Assembly (NCBI RefSeq): GCF_000067205.1
Contig: NC_010170.1
Location: 3,286,001 to 3,350,000, forward strand
From: Bordetella petrii
GTDB lineage: Bacteria; Pseudomonadota; Gammaproteobacteria; Burkholderiales; Burkholderiaceae_B
DNA length: 64,000 bases
Direction: 5' to 3'
Program-made: the position numbers and the translations under genes
Part shown: piece after piece, positions 29,293 to 38,577 of the stretch
Numbering within the stretch: position 1 is the first letter of the stretch
Layout of the letters: each line of letters starts with the position of its first letter
Notes under the pieces: generated by a model
Seen by the model: the letters and a program-made list of their open reading frames with translations, nothing else
Told to the model about the DNA's origin: nothing
Databases searched by the model: none

Positions 29293-30698
29293 GCCCCCCC
29301 GCCCCACAGGCACGCGGCTTCGGCGCCGCGATGCTGGATATTGCCCGCCAGGCCTGGCCAGTGCTGGTCAGCCAATGGGCCGGCATCGCATTCGGCGTGC
29401 TCGACACCGCCATGACCGGCCACGCCAGCGCGGCCGACCTGGCAGCCATGTCGCTGTCCATGTCCGTCTACATCACGATCTTCGTCGGGCTGATGGGCGT
29501 GGTGCATGCCCTGATCCCCATTCTTGCCCAGCATTTCGGCGCCGGCCGCCTGGGCGACGTGGGCCGCACCTGGGGCCAGGGCGTGTGGCTGGCGCTGGGC
29601 CTGGCCGCGCTGGGCGCGGTACTGATGATGTTTCCCGACGTCTGGCTGTCGTTGTCGGGCGACGTGGCGCCAGAGGTGCGCGAACGGGTCACGGGCTATC
29701 TGCGGGCGCTCGCGCTGGCGCTGCCGGCCGCGCTGATGTTTCGCACCATCTATGCTTTGGGCACCGCCGTGTCGCGCCCCAAGGTAGTGATGACGATCAA
29801 CCTGGCCGGCGTGGGCTTCAAGGCGTTCTTCAACTGGCTGCTGATCTACGGTCACTTTGGCCTGCCCGCCTTGGGCGCGACGGGCGCCGGGCTGGCCACC
29901 GCCATCGTGTCGTGGACGAGCCTGGCGGTGGGCCTGTGGTTCATTATGCGCCACCGCTATTTCCGCCGCTTCGGCCTGACGCTGGGGCGTCCGTCGTGGC
30001 ACGCCCAGAAAGAACTGCTGCGGCTGGGCCTGCCCATGGGAGGCTCATACCTGGTGGAGGTGTCCGCATTCACGTTCATGGCCCTGCTGGTGGCGCGCGA
30101 GGGCACGTATGTCAGCGGCGGCCACCAGATCATGTCTAACCTGGCTGCCCTGTGCTACATGATGCCGATGGCGCTGGGGGTGGCCACGGCCTCGCTGACC
30201 GCGCAGGCTATTGGCGCCGGGCAGTTGGGCCTGGCGCAACGCACCGGCCTGGCCGGCATGGCGCTGGGCCTGCTGGGCGCGCTGCTGACGGCGTTAGCGC
30301 TGCTGGCCGGCCGCGACCTGATCCTGGCCGCCTATACCGACGACGCACAGGTGGCGGCGGTGGCCGGCGCGCTGTTGGCGATGATCCCGCTGTTCCACTT
30401 GTGCGATTCGATGCAGTGCATTAATTCGTACGTGCTGCGCGCCTACAAGGTGGCGGTGGTGCCGCTGCTGCTGCAGATTGTGGCGCTGGCCGGGGTGGGC
30501 CTGCTGGGCGGCTGGTGGCTGGGCTTCGGGCCCGGCCGCGGCGGGCTGGACTGGCTGCGCATGCTGGTGATTCCCGATTCGCCCGTGGGCGCCGGCACCA
30601 TGTGGCTGATGGCCATGACCGGCCTGGCGTTATCGGCCCTGCTGCTGCACGTGTGGTACAGGAAGATCGTGCGCGACTACCGCTTGCGGGACCGCTGA
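29289..30698 (+). CDS. MATE-family efflux transporter
   Basis: The protein has 469 residues from the ATG at 29289, with 12 membrane helices in two homologous halves. Helix 1 reads WPVLVSQWAGIAFGVLDTAMTGHAS, close to NorM-type MATE proteins that expel cationic drugs with Na+ or H+. Translation is coupled to the upstream glycosyltransferase by ATGA (29289-29292), an unusual partner for a drug pump. Its end overlaps a short minus-strand gene by 22 bp. Confidence 0.9.
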   Translation: MSPPAPQARGFGAAMLDIARQAWPVLVSQWAGIAFGVLDTAMTGHASAADLAAMSLSMSVYITIFVGLMGVVHALIPILAQHFGAGRLGDVGRTWGQGVWLALGLAALGAVLMMFPDVWLSLSGDVAPEVRERVTGYLRALALALPAALMFRTIYALGTAVSRPKVVMTINLAGVGFKAFFNWLLIYGHFGLPALGATGAGLATAIVSWTSLAVGLWFIMRHRYFRRFGLTLGRPSWHAQKELLRLGLPMGGSYLVEVSAFTFMALLVAREGTYVSGGHQIMSNLAALCYMMPMALGVATASLTAQAIGAGQLGLAQRTGLAGMALGLLGALLTALALLAGRDLILAAYTDDAQVAAVAGALLAMIPLFHLCDSMQCINSYVLRAYKVAVVPLLLQIVALAGVGLLGGWWLGFGPGRGGLDWLRMLVIPDSPVGAGTMWLMAMTGLALSALLLHVWYRKIVRDYRLRDR

Positions 30699-30904
30699 CC
30701 GGCCTGCGCGGCTTGCGCGGCCGGACGGGTGGCCTCGATGGTATCGGAGGACTCGCGCGCGGCGGGTTCGCGATCGCGCGTGAGCGTGTGCGCTTCGCGC
30801 TGGCCTTCGGCGTCGCGTCGCTCGGCGTGAGCTGGACCGCTGGCCAGCCCCAGGCACAGCGCCGACGTGGAAAGAAAGGCGGCGATACGGGCGGGTGTGG
30901 TCAT
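30677..30904 (-). CDS. Small secreted hypothetical protein
   Basis: The protein has 75 residues from the ATG at 30904 (MTTPARIAAFLSTSALCLGL) with an AGGAG Shine-Dalgarno six bases upstream. A Sec signal peptide ends at A-H-A about residue 26. The mature part is ~50 residues, highly charged (Arg, Glu, Asp, Gln) and probably disordered. No family is recognised. The 3' end overlaps the MATE gene antisense. Confidence 0.6.
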   Translation of the reverse strand: MTTPARIAAFLSTSALCLGLASGPAHAERRDAEGQREAHTLTRDREPAARESSDTIEATRPAAQAAQAGQRSRKR

Positions 30905-31136
30905 GGGGTGCTCCTGAAACAAGCCGGGCAGAATGCCCGGTTCTATTGGAAAGCACTACGCCAGGAAGGTTCAACCGTACCGGAAAGTTTTGCGTGCGCT
31001 AACGAACGGTCATGAATGACCGGACACGGCCTTGTCATGCAGCCGAGTGAGGTTTTGGGGTCGTCCCGCGACGGCCACCCGACGCGGGACCGCGGCACAG
31101 TGCAATCACTCGATCGTCACAACACCCGCCTCTGCC

Positions 31137-31919
31137 TCAGGCTTCAAAGATCAGCAACAACACCGTGGCGAACAGCATGGCCGCGAAACAGGCGCGCAGC
31201 TTGCGCTCGGGCAGGCGGTAGGCCACGCGCACGCCCACCGGCACGAATAGCAGGCTGCCGGCCGCCAGCGGCAGGCCGATCCACCAGTTGGCCTGGCCTG
31301 CCCAGCTGTAGGTGGCCAGGGCGATGGTCGAGCCGGGAATGACCATGGTAAGCGCCAGCGCCTGGGCGGAAGTTTGAGGCAGCCGGAACACCGACGTCAG
31401 GATGGGCACGGCCATGACGGCGCCGCCCACGCCGAAGAACCCGCCCAGGGTGCCGCTGGCCACACCCAGCAGGGCGGCGCGCCCGCGTGTGAACGCCGGC
31501 GCGGGCCGGGCCTGGCGCGCCCGGCCCTTGGCCGCCGGGCGCGGCGCACGCGCGATTTTGTAAACGTAGAACACGGCCACGAAGAACAAGAACACCGCGA
31601 AACTCAGGCGCAGCGTGCCGGAGGGAATGCCCAGCGCCAGCCGCGCGCCCACCCAGGTGAACAGCACCGCGCCGATCGCGCCGGCAATGGCCGCCGGCCG
31701 ATCGATGCGGGTGTGTTGGTTGTACTTGCGCACCGCCATGACGATGGTGGGCAGCACCATGATCAGGGCCGTGCCCTGGGCCAATTGCTGCGACATATCC
31801 ATCAAGAGCACGAGCGCCGGAATGGCGATGAGGCCCCCGCCTATGCCCAGCACTCCGCCCAGGAATCCAATCAACGCGCCACATGCCAGGCAGATGCCCG
31901 TGACAATCCACAGGCTCAT
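31137..31919 (-). CDS. TauE/SafE-family anion permease
   Basis: The protein has 260 residues with eight or nine membrane helices in two repeats. Each opens with a glycine-rich motif: FLGGVLGIGGGLIAIPAL near residue 19 and TLGGFFGVGGAVMAVPILT near 157. Members move sulfite, sulfoacetate or other organic anions across the inner membrane. No sulfur genes adjoin it, so the substrate is open. Shine-Dalgarno GGAG is present before the ATG. Confidence 0.87.
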   Translation of the reverse strand: MSLWIVTGICLACGALIGFLGGVLGIGGGLIAIPALVLLMDMSQQLAQGTALIMVLPTIVMAVRKYNQHTRIDRPAAIAGAIGAVLFTWVGARLALGIPSGTLRLSFAVFLFFVAVFYVYKIARAPRPAAKGRARQARPAPAFTRGRAALLGVASGTLGGFFGVGGAVMAVPILTSVFRLPQTSAQALALTMVIPGSTIALATYSWAGQANWWIGLPLAAGSLLFVPVGVRVAYRLPERKLRACFAAMLFATVLLLIFEA

Positions 31920-31982
31920 GCCTGATGCTCCTTGGTGATGATCATGTTCTGGAAAAACGTGCCCGGATGCCCTTGTCGCGGC

Positions 31983-33344
31983 TCATCGCAGCTTGTCCAG
32001 CGCGGCGTCCAGGCGGTCGACCGCCCAGATCTCCAGGCCCTCGATGGGCTGCCGCGGGGCATTGGCCTTGGGAATGAGCGCCGTGCTGAAGCCCAGCTTG
32101 GCGGCTTCGCGCAAGCGCTCCTGCCCGCGCGGCGCCGGACGGATCTCGCCGGCCAGGCCGACTTCGCCGAACGCGATCAATCCGCGCGGCAGGGGCCGGT
32201 CGCGCAGCGACGACATGATGGCCAGCAATACCGGCAGGTCGGCCGCGGGTTCGGTGATGCGCACCCCACCCACCGCGTTGACGAAGACATCCTGGTCGTA
32301 GGTGGATACGCCCGCGTGCCGGTGCAGCACGGCCAGCAGCATGGCCAGGCGATTGCCCTCCAGGCCCACCGTCAGGCGCTTGGGATTGGGCGCGTGCGAA
32401 CTGTCGACCAGTGCTTGGATCTCGACCAGCAGCGGGCGCGTGCCTTCTTGCGTGGCCATGACACACGACCCCGCCACCTGTTGATCGTGCTGCGACAGGA
32501 ACAGCGCCGACGGGTTGGCCACGCCGCGCAGGCCGCGATCGGTCATGGCGAACACGCCCAGTTCGTTGACGGCCCCGAAGCGGTTCTTGAAGGCCCGCAC
32601 CAGGCGGAACGACGAATGGGTATCGCCCTCGAAATACAGCACGGTGTCGACGATGTGCTCGAGCACGCGCGGCCCGGCCAGCGCGCCGTCTTTGGTGACG
32701 TGCCCGATCATCACGATGGCGATGCCGGTCTGCTTGGCCAGGCGGGTGAGCTGGGCCGCGCATTCGCGCACCTGCGAGACCGAGCCGGGCGCGGCGGTGA
32801 GCTCGCCGCTGTACAGCGTCTGGATGGAATCGATGACCGCCACGGCCGGCTGTTGTTCGGACACCGCGGCCTGGATGGCTTCCAGGCGGATCTCGGCCAG
32901 CAGGTTCACATTGCCGGTCTGCAGGCCCAGGCGGCGAGCGCGCAGCGCCACCTGCTCGGCGGATTCTTCGCCGGTGACATACAGCACGCGGCTGTGGGCC
33001 GACATGGTGGCCAGGGCCTGCAGCAGCAGCGTGGACTTGCCGATGCCGGGGTCGCCGCCGATGAGAACCACGGCGCCGGCCACCAGGCCGCCGCCCAGCA
33101 CGCGGTCGAACTCGTCGAGCCCCGTGGGCTGGCGCGGCGTTTCGCGGGCCTCGATGTCGGCCAGGCTGCGCACCGGGCTGGAGCTGGCCAGCGGCGCGTA
33201 GCGGTGCGCGGCGGCGGCCGGGCTGGCGGATTCAACGGTTTCTTCCAGGGTGTTCCAGGCGGCGCAATGCGGGCATTTGCCCTGCCATTTGGGGGTGGTG
33301 CCGCCGCATTCGGCGCAGACGTAGACGGTTCGAGGCTTGGCCAT
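31983..33344 (-). CDS. radA: DNA repair ATPase RadA/Sms
   Basis: The protein has 453 residues. It has an N-terminal C4 zinc finger (C-A-E-C ... C-P-H-C, residues 10-27), a RecA-like ATPase with Walker A GGDPGIGKST, the RadA-specific K-N-R-F-G motif, and a Lon-like C-terminal domain. RadA promotes branch migration of recombination intermediates. It is divergent from the VWA lipoprotein gene. A very long open frame on the opposite strand through this gene is a GC-rich shadow. Confidence 0.96.
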   Translation of the reverse strand: MAKPRTVYVCAECGGTTPKWQGKCPHCAAWNTLEETVESASPAAAAHRYAPLASSSPVRSLADIEARETPRQPTGLDEFDRVLGGGLVAGAVVLIGGDPGIGKSTLLLQALATMSAHSRVLYVTGEESAEQVALRARRLGLQTGNVNLLAEIRLEAIQAAVSEQQPAVAVIDSIQTLYSGELTAAPGSVSQVRECAAQLTRLAKQTGIAIVMIGHVTKDGALAGPRVLEHIVDTVLYFEGDTHSSFRLVRAFKNRFGAVNELGVFAMTDRGLRGVANPSALFLSQHDQQVAGSCVMATQEGTRPLLVEIQALVDSSHAPNPKRLTVGLEGNRLAMLLAVLHRHAGVSTYDQDVFVNAVGGVRITEPAADLPVLLAIMSSLRDRPLPRGLIAFGEVGLAGEIRPAPRGQERLREAAKLGFSTALIPKANAPRQPIEGLEIWAVDRLDAALDKLR

Positions 33345-33497
33345 GGCGCAAGTTTACCGGCATTGGGCAGGCGGCCGCGGACGGCGCGCGCCCTCGCGGC
33401 GCGGATACGTTTCCTTGCAAAGCCACCAACAGATTTCAACCCCGTTTTACGTGGCGGTGCGTTTAACCGGAACGATCCCCAGACAAGGACCTGTTCC

Positions 33498-35246
33498 ATG
33501 AGCCCGAACCAACGCCCTGCCCGCCTGATCTGCACCGCCCTGACCGCCGCCCTGCTGGCGGCGTGCTCGCCCCCCGCGCAAGACAGCGCGGCCGACGCCG
33601 CCCGCGCCCTGACTGGCGCCGGCAAGGCCGGCAATCCCGGCACTGTGCCGCCCGCGGTCCCCTCGGCCCCCCCGGCTCCACCGGCCGCCGAGGCCGATGC
33701 TGGGGCGCCGCGGGCGCGCCCGGGCGCCGCACTGACCCGGCAATACGCCCCCCAGGCCTACAGTGCGCAGCCTGCCGCGGTTTCGCTGCTGCCGGCGCCC
33801 TCGGGCTATTACGCGCCGCCGCAAGCCGAGGAACGCGAGAACTACGCGCGCTATCGCGACAACCCGGTGGTGGCCGCGCAAGAGCAGCCGGTGTCGACCT
33901 TCGGCGCGGATGTCGACACGGGGTCGTACACCAACGTGCGGCGCCTGCTCAACGAGGGCAGGCTGCCGCCGCCCGATGCGGTGCGCGCGGAAGAATTCAT
34001 CAATTACTTCGACTACGGCTACGCCACGCCCGACTCGCGACAGCAACCGTTCAGCATCATCACCGAAGTGTCTGCCGCGCCGTGGAACCCACAACGCCAG
34101 CTGCTGAAGATCGGCATACAAGGCTACCGGGTGGCGCCACAAGACATACCGGCGGCCAACCTGGTGTTCCTGGTGGACACGTCGGGTTCGATGGCCGAGC
34201 GCGACAAGCTGCCGCTGATCAAGGGCGCGCTCAAGCAACTGGTGGCCCAGCTGCGTCCGCAGGACCGGGTGGCCATCGTGACCTATGCGGGTCAGGCGTC
34301 GATGACGCTGGATTCGACGCCCGGCGACCAGAAGGCCCGCATCAACGCCGCCATCGACGAGCTGCGCGCCGCGGGTTCGACCAATGGCGGCGCCGGCCTT
34401 GACCTGGCGTACGCGCAAGCCGCCAAAGGCTTCGTGAAGGGTGGCGTGAACCGCATCTTGCTGGCCAGCGACGGCGACTTCAACGTGGGCGCCACCGATC
34501 TCGAAGACCTGAAAGACAAGATTGCCCGCCAGCGCCAGGGCGGCATCGCGCTGACGACGCTGGGGGTGGGCGGCGGCAACTTTAATGACGCCCTGGCCAT
34601 GCAACTGGCCGATGCGGGCAACGGCAGCTATCACTACCTGGACAGCTTGCGCGAAGCGCGCAAAGTGCTGGCCGCGCAGATGTCGTCCACCCTGCTGACC
34701 ATTGCCCGCGACGTGAAAATACAGGTGGAATTCAACCCCGCCGTGGTGGCCGAGTACCGCCTGATCGGCTATGAAAAGCGCGCCCTGGCGCGCGAGGACT
34801 TCAACAACGACCGCGTCGATGCCGGCGAAATCGGCGCGGGCGCCAACGTGACGGCGCTGTACGAAATCACGCCGTTGGCGGCCGGCGGCGCCCGGCTCGA
34901 TCCGCTGCGCTACGGTAAGCCGGCCGCGGACGCCGGACCCGCGGATGAACTGGCGTTCGTGCGCGTGCGCTACAAGCTGCCCGGCGCCAGCGACAGCCAG
35001 CTGGTGGAGCAGGCAGTGCCGCGCGCGGACGCGCGGGCCGCCGGCACGGACGGCATGCGGCGCGCGGCGGCGGCGGCGGCCTTCGCGCAATGGCTGCGCG
35101 GCGGCAAATACCTGGATGACTACTCCCCTGCCCAGATCGCCGCTCTGGCGCGCGGCGCCCGGGGCGACGACCCCCATGGGCTCAATGCCGAACTGGCGGC
35201 GCTGGTAGAAATGGCCGCCGGCCTGGGCACGCCTGCCGCACCATGA
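33498..35246 (+). CDS. VWA-domain lipoprotein (YfbK-like)
   Basis: The protein has 582 residues from the ATG at 33498 with Shine-Dalgarno AAGGA. A lipoprotein signal peptide ends in L-L-A-A-C-S. A Pro/Ala-rich linker, a YfbK-type N-terminal domain (VSTFGADVDTGSYTNVRR) and a von Willebrand A domain with MIDAS D-T-S-G-S near residue 226 follow, then a C-terminal DUF3520-like domain. The role of this family is unknown; it likely binds a partner in a metal-dependent way in the envelope. It heads an operon with an ECF sigma factor and an anti-sigma-like protein. Confidence 0.88.
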   Translation: MSPNQRPARLICTALTAALLAACSPPAQDSAADAARALTGAGKAGNPGTVPPAVPSAPPAPPAAEADAGAPRARPGAALTRQYAPQAYSAQPAAVSLLPAPSGYYAPPQAEERENYARYRDNPVVAAQEQPVSTFGADVDTGSYTNVRRLLNEGRLPPPDAVRAEEFINYFDYGYATPDSRQQPFSIITEVSAAPWNPQRQLLKIGIQGYRVAPQDIPAANLVFLVDTSGSMAERDKLPLIKGALKQLVAQLRPQDRVAIVTYAGQASMTLDSTPGDQKARINAAIDELRAAGSTNGGAGLDLAYAQAAKGFVKGGVNRILLASDGDFNVGATDLEDLKDKIARQRQGGIALTTLGVGGGNFNDALAMQLADAGNGSYHYLDSLREARKVLAAQMSSTLLTIARDVKIQVEFNPAVVAEYRLIGYEKRALAREDFNNDRVDAGEIGAGANVTALYEITPLAAGGARLDPLRYGKPAADAGPADELAFVRVRYKLPGASDSQLVEQAVPRADARAAGTDGMRRAAAAAAFAQWLRGGKYLDDYSPAQIAALARGARGDDPHGLNAELAALVEMAAGLGTPAAP

Positions 35247-35326
35247 ACATGACGGCCCCCTGGCCGGCGGCCGCGCCGCCGGCCAACAGGTGCGCGGGCG
35301 CAGCCGAAGGGATACACTCGGCCGCC

Positions 35327-35881
35327 ATGGACATCCCGGGCGCCGACGACGAAACCCTGATGCAGGCCTACGGCGCCGGCAACCTGGCGGCATTCGACGC
35401 CCTGTATGCGCGCCATCGCGCCGGCCTGTATCGCTACATTCTGCGCAGCACGCGCAACCCGCACCAGGCCGACGACATTTTCCAGGAAACCTGGAGCCGG
35501 GTAATCGACGCCCGCGCCCGCTGGCAGCCGCGCGCCCGCTTCACCACCTGGCTGCTGCAGATCGCGCATAATCTGATCGTCGACGCCTACCGGCGCCAGC
35601 CCGCGCAGGCCGGTCCGCAAGAAACCGAGGCCGCGCTGGCCATGCTGGCAGCGGCCGAGCATGAGCAGCCCGAACAGCAGCTATCCGATTTCCAGACCCG
35701 GCGGCGCCTGCAGCTTGCCATCGAAAGCCTGCCGGACGAACAGCGTCATGCCATACTGCTGCGGCTGGAGCATGATCTGAGCCTGGAAGATATTGCCGAC
35801 ATTACCGGCGCGCCGCGCGAAACCGTGAAATCGCGCCTGCGCTATGCCACGCAGCGTATCCGTGAGGCCCTGAACGCATGA
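35327..35881 (+). CDS. ECF-type RNA polymerase sigma factor
   Basis: The protein has 184 residues from the ATG at 35327 (MDIPGADDETLMQAYGAGN). Region 2 includes A-D-D-I-F-Q-E-T-W and region 4 reads LSLEDIADITGAPRETVKSRLRYA, characteristic of extracytoplasmic-function sigma factors. An alternative ATG at 35243 overlaps the VWA stop (ATGA) and would add 28 non-conserved residues. The downstream gene overlaps by ATGA and encodes a membrane protein likely to be its anti-sigma. It probably senses an envelope signal together with the VWA lipoprotein. Confidence 0.9.
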   Translation: MDIPGADDETLMQAYGAGNLAAFDALYARHRAGLYRYILRSTRNPHQADDIFQETWSRVIDARARWQPRARFTTWLLQIAHNLIVDAYRRQPAQAGPQETEAALAMLAAAEHEQPEQQLSDFQTRRRLQLAIESLPDEQRHAILLRLEHDLSLEDIADITGAPRETVKSRLRYATQRIREALNA

Positions 35882-36549
35882 CGGCCCATCCCCGCCCCCC
35901 ACACGACGAAGACGACGACCTGGACTTGCGCGCCCTGTATCGCACGTTGCCGCGCGCCGAGCCTGGCCCGGCCCTGGATGCGTCGGTGCGCGACGCGGCC
36001 GCGCGCGCCACGGCGGCCGATCGCCGGGTGCAGCGCGAACGCCGGCTTTGGCATCCCGGCTGGGGCGTGGCGGCCTCGATCGTGCTGACCGCCTGCTTGT
36101 TTTTGTTGACTGATTTCGGCGACCAGGATGTGGCCGGCCTGGCCGATGCGCCGCCGGTGGATGCCGAACTGGCGCGGCCGCCACAGGCCATGCCGCCTAG
36201 GGCCGCGGCGCCCGTCCGGCCCGAGGCGCCAGCGGCGCTGCGCCGCTATGCCCCGGCCCGCCAAGCGGAACAAGCCGAGCCGGCCGCGCCGCCGGCGCCG
36301 GCTTATCGCGCACCGCCTGATGCCGCCGCGGGGGCCGCGCTGGCACCCGTGCCGCCCGCCCCCGATGTCCCGGCCGATGCCAACGCTGGCGCCGCGGGCG
36401 AAACCGAGGCGCGCATCGCGCATATTCGTGAACTGCTGCAGGATGGCCGGCGCGATGCCGCCCTGCGGGCCCTGCAAGACCTGCAGCGCGATGCGCCGGG
36501 CCTGGCCCTGCCGCCTGACCTGCAGGCGTTGCTGCCGCCGGCCCCCTAG
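35878..36549 (+). CDS. Putative anti-sigma factor, single membrane span
   Basis: The protein has 223 residues. The N-terminal ~55 are soluble and charged (the expected sigma-binding part), one membrane helix spans about residues 60-78, and the long Ala/Pro-rich periplasmic region ends in a short helical domain (ARIAHIRELLQDGRRDAAL). No zinc-binding H-x3-C-x2-C motif is present. Translationally coupled to the sigma factor by ATGA (35878-35881). The role is inferred from topology and position. Confidence 0.65.
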   Translation: MTAHPRPPHDEDDDLDLRALYRTLPRAEPGPALDASVRDAAARATAADRRVQRERRLWHPGWGVAASIVLTACLFLLTDFGDQDVAGLADAPPVDAELARPPQAMPPRAAAPVRPEAPAALRRYAPARQAEQAEPAAPPAPAYRAPPDAAAGAALAPVPPAPDVPADANAGAAGETEARIAHIRELLQDGRRDAALRALQDLQRDAPGLALPPDLQALLPPAP

Positions 36550-36572
36550 GGCGGCCGCGCGCCACACTGGCC

Positions 36573-37289
36573 TTAGCGGCCCGCCAGGCTGCCGCCGCCG
36601 TCTACGCCCAGTACCTGGCCGGTGATGAAACCGGCTTCGTCGGACAGCAGGAAGGCGATGGCGGCCGCCACTTCGGCCGGCGTGCCCAGGCGCTTCATGG
36701 GAATGGAAGCCAGCGCGCGCTTTTCGCCATCGCTGCCGGCCGGCTGGGCCACGCGGAACAACTCGGTTTCGATCGGGCCGGGCGCCACGGCATTGACCGT
36801 GACGCCGTATTCGGCGAGCTCGAGCGCCCAGGTGCGCGTGCAGCCGATGAGGGCGCTCTTGGCGGCGGAGTAGCTGGTGCGATCGAGCCCGCCGTGGATG
36901 GCGCGGCTGGACACGTTGACGATGCGCCCGGTGCGCCGCACTTTCATGGACTCGACGAAGGCCTGGGTTACCTGCACCGCCACCCGCACGTTCAGGTCCA
37001 TGACGTTATAGAGCGAGGCGAGGTCGATTTCGCCCAGCGGCTGGGGTCGCACGACGCCGACGTTGTTGACAATGGCGTCGACCGGGAATTTTTCGCGGAT
37101 TTCACGCAGCACCTCTTCGGTGCGGCCAGCGTCGGCCAGGTCGCAGGCGTACAGGTAGCCCGGGAAATCGATGTGATCGGTATTGCGAGCGATACCCACG
37201 ACATGACAGCCGAGGTCGGCCAGCTTCTGGGTCAGCGCCCAGCCGATGCCCTTGGTGGCGCCCGTCACCAGCACGCATTTGTCTTTCAT
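36573..37289 (-). CDS. Short-chain dehydrogenase/reductase
   Basis: The protein has 238 residues, a classical SDR with cofactor motif TGATKGIG (9-16), N-N-V-G (75-78), catalytic S127/S128 and Y140-x3-K144. The C-terminal I-T-G-Q-V-L-G-V-D-G-G is typical of FabG-like 3-ketoacyl or sugar/alcohol dehydrogenases. The acid after the second strand (D50 segment) suggests NAD(P) use that cannot be resolved. A good Shine-Dalgarno (GAGGAA) is present. The gene is 22 bp after alr, so probably co-transcribed. Confidence 0.85.
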   Translation of the reverse strand: MKDKCVLVTGATKGIGWALTQKLADLGCHVVGIARNTDHIDFPGYLYACDLADAGRTEEVLREIREKFPVDAIVNNVGVVRPQPLGEIDLASLYNVMDLNVRVAVQVTQAFVESMKVRRTGRIVNVSSRAIHGGLDRTSYSAAKSALIGCTRTWALELAEYGVTVNAVAPGPIETELFRVAQPAGSDGEKRALASIPMKRLGTPAEVAAAIAFLLSDEAGFITGQVLGVDGGGSLAGR

Positions 37290-37311
37290 GGAATTCCTCG
37301 CTTAAGAATGA

Positions 37312-38442
37312 TCAGGAGTCGCGCTTGACCGGCACCCGGGGAGCCAGCGCGCACAGCAATTCATAGCCGATGGTGCCCGCCGCCTGGGCGACTTCGTCGA
37401 CCGATGGGCCATCCTGGCCCCACAACGACACCGGGGTACCGATGCCCGCGGCAGGAACGGGGTCGAGATCGACCATGAGCATGTCCATGGACACGCGCCC
37501 CACCAGGCGGGTGCGCACGCCCCCCACCACGACGGGCGTGCCGGTGCCGGCGTGGCGCGGATAACCATCGGCATAGCCGCAGGCCACCACGCCGACCCGC
37601 ATGGGGCGTTCGGCGCGGAAGGTGGCGCCATAACCGACTTCGGCGCCGGCGGGCAGGTCTTGCACGCCGATGATCTGCGAACGCAGCGACATGGCGGGCC
37701 GAAGGCCGAAACTGGCGGCATCGGCGTCGGCGAAAGGCGACGCGCCGTACAGGCAGATGCCCGGCCGCACCCAGTGCGCCTGCGCACCATGCGCCACGGC
37801 GATTTCGGGGTAGCGCAGCGTGGCCGCCGAGTTGCACACGCTGACCGGGCCGTCGGCCAGGCCCTGGGTGACGGACTGGAACACGCGCAGCTGCCCGGCC
37901 ACGCCCGGCGTGCCGTCGGCGCAAGCGAAGTGAGTCATCCTGCCGACGGCCCCCACCACGCCCTGTTCGCGCAACTGCAGGGCGCGCGCATGCGCGCTGC
38001 CGTAGGCGTCGGGGTCGAAGCCCAGGCGGTTCATGCCGCTATTGAGCTTGAGCATGATGTCGACGCGCCGCGACAACCGGGCCTGCGCCAGCATGTCGAG
38101 CTGTTCGCGCGTGTGCACGGTGGCGCTGAGATGATAGCGGTCGATGAGGTCGAGATCGGCGGGCTGGAAGAAGCCTTCGAGCAGGAGAATGGGACCGCCC
38201 CACCCGGCCTCGCGGCAGCGCACGGCTTCGGCCAGGTCGAGCATGGCCAGGCCTTGCGCGGCCGAGAAGCCCGCCACGGCGGCTTCGATGCCATGGCCGT
38301 AGGCATTGGCCTTGATGACGGCCCAGATAGAGGGCGGCGCGCCACCGGCCGCCTGGGCGGCCTGGTCGAGATGACGGCGCACGACATCCAGATTGTGGGC
38401 CAGCGCGGCAAGCGAAATCGAAGCGTGAATGGGGCGTGGCAT
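37312..38442 (-). CDS. alr: Alanine racemase
   Basis: The protein has 376 residues. The PLP lysine is K44 in VIKANAYGHG. The barrel is followed by the C-terminal beta domain with G-Y-G-A-T-F and C-G-Y-A-D-G-Y-P-R, where the second catalytic Tyr sits. It makes D-alanine for peptidoglycan. It could be the catabolic DadX paralogue, but no dadA is adjacent. Confidence 0.93.
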   Translation of the reverse strand: MPRPIHASISLAALAHNLDVVRRHLDQAAQAAGGAPPSIWAVIKANAYGHGIEAAVAGFSAAQGLAMLDLAEAVRCREAGWGGPILLLEGFFQPADLDLIDRYHLSATVHTREQLDMLAQARLSRRVDIMLKLNSGMNRLGFDPDAYGSAHARALQLREQGVVGAVGRMTHFACADGTPGVAGQLRVFQSVTQGLADGPVSVCNSAATLRYPEIAVAHGAQAHWVRPGICLYGASPFADADAASFGLRPAMSLRSQIIGVQDLPAGAEVGYGATFRAERPMRVGVVACGYADGYPRHAGTGTPVVVGGVRTRLVGRVSMDMLMVDLDPVPAAGIGTPVSLWGQDGPSVDEVAQAAGTIGYELLCALAPRVPVKRDS

Positions 38443-38577
38443 GGCAGCGATCCTGTGGCGCCTAGTCTAACTGATCTGCCCGCGAGCCGGCGACGCCGCC
38501 GCGCGCCGATACGGCGCGGGGACAAAGCGCCACTAAAATACCCGCACCGCGGCCATGGGGCCGCCGCCCGCATTTGT

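Noticed and set aside
31932..33497. Upstream extension of the VWA gene through the radA locus
   Set aside because: The extension is antisense to radA; a lipoprotein signal peptide and Shine-Dalgarno mark the start at 33498.
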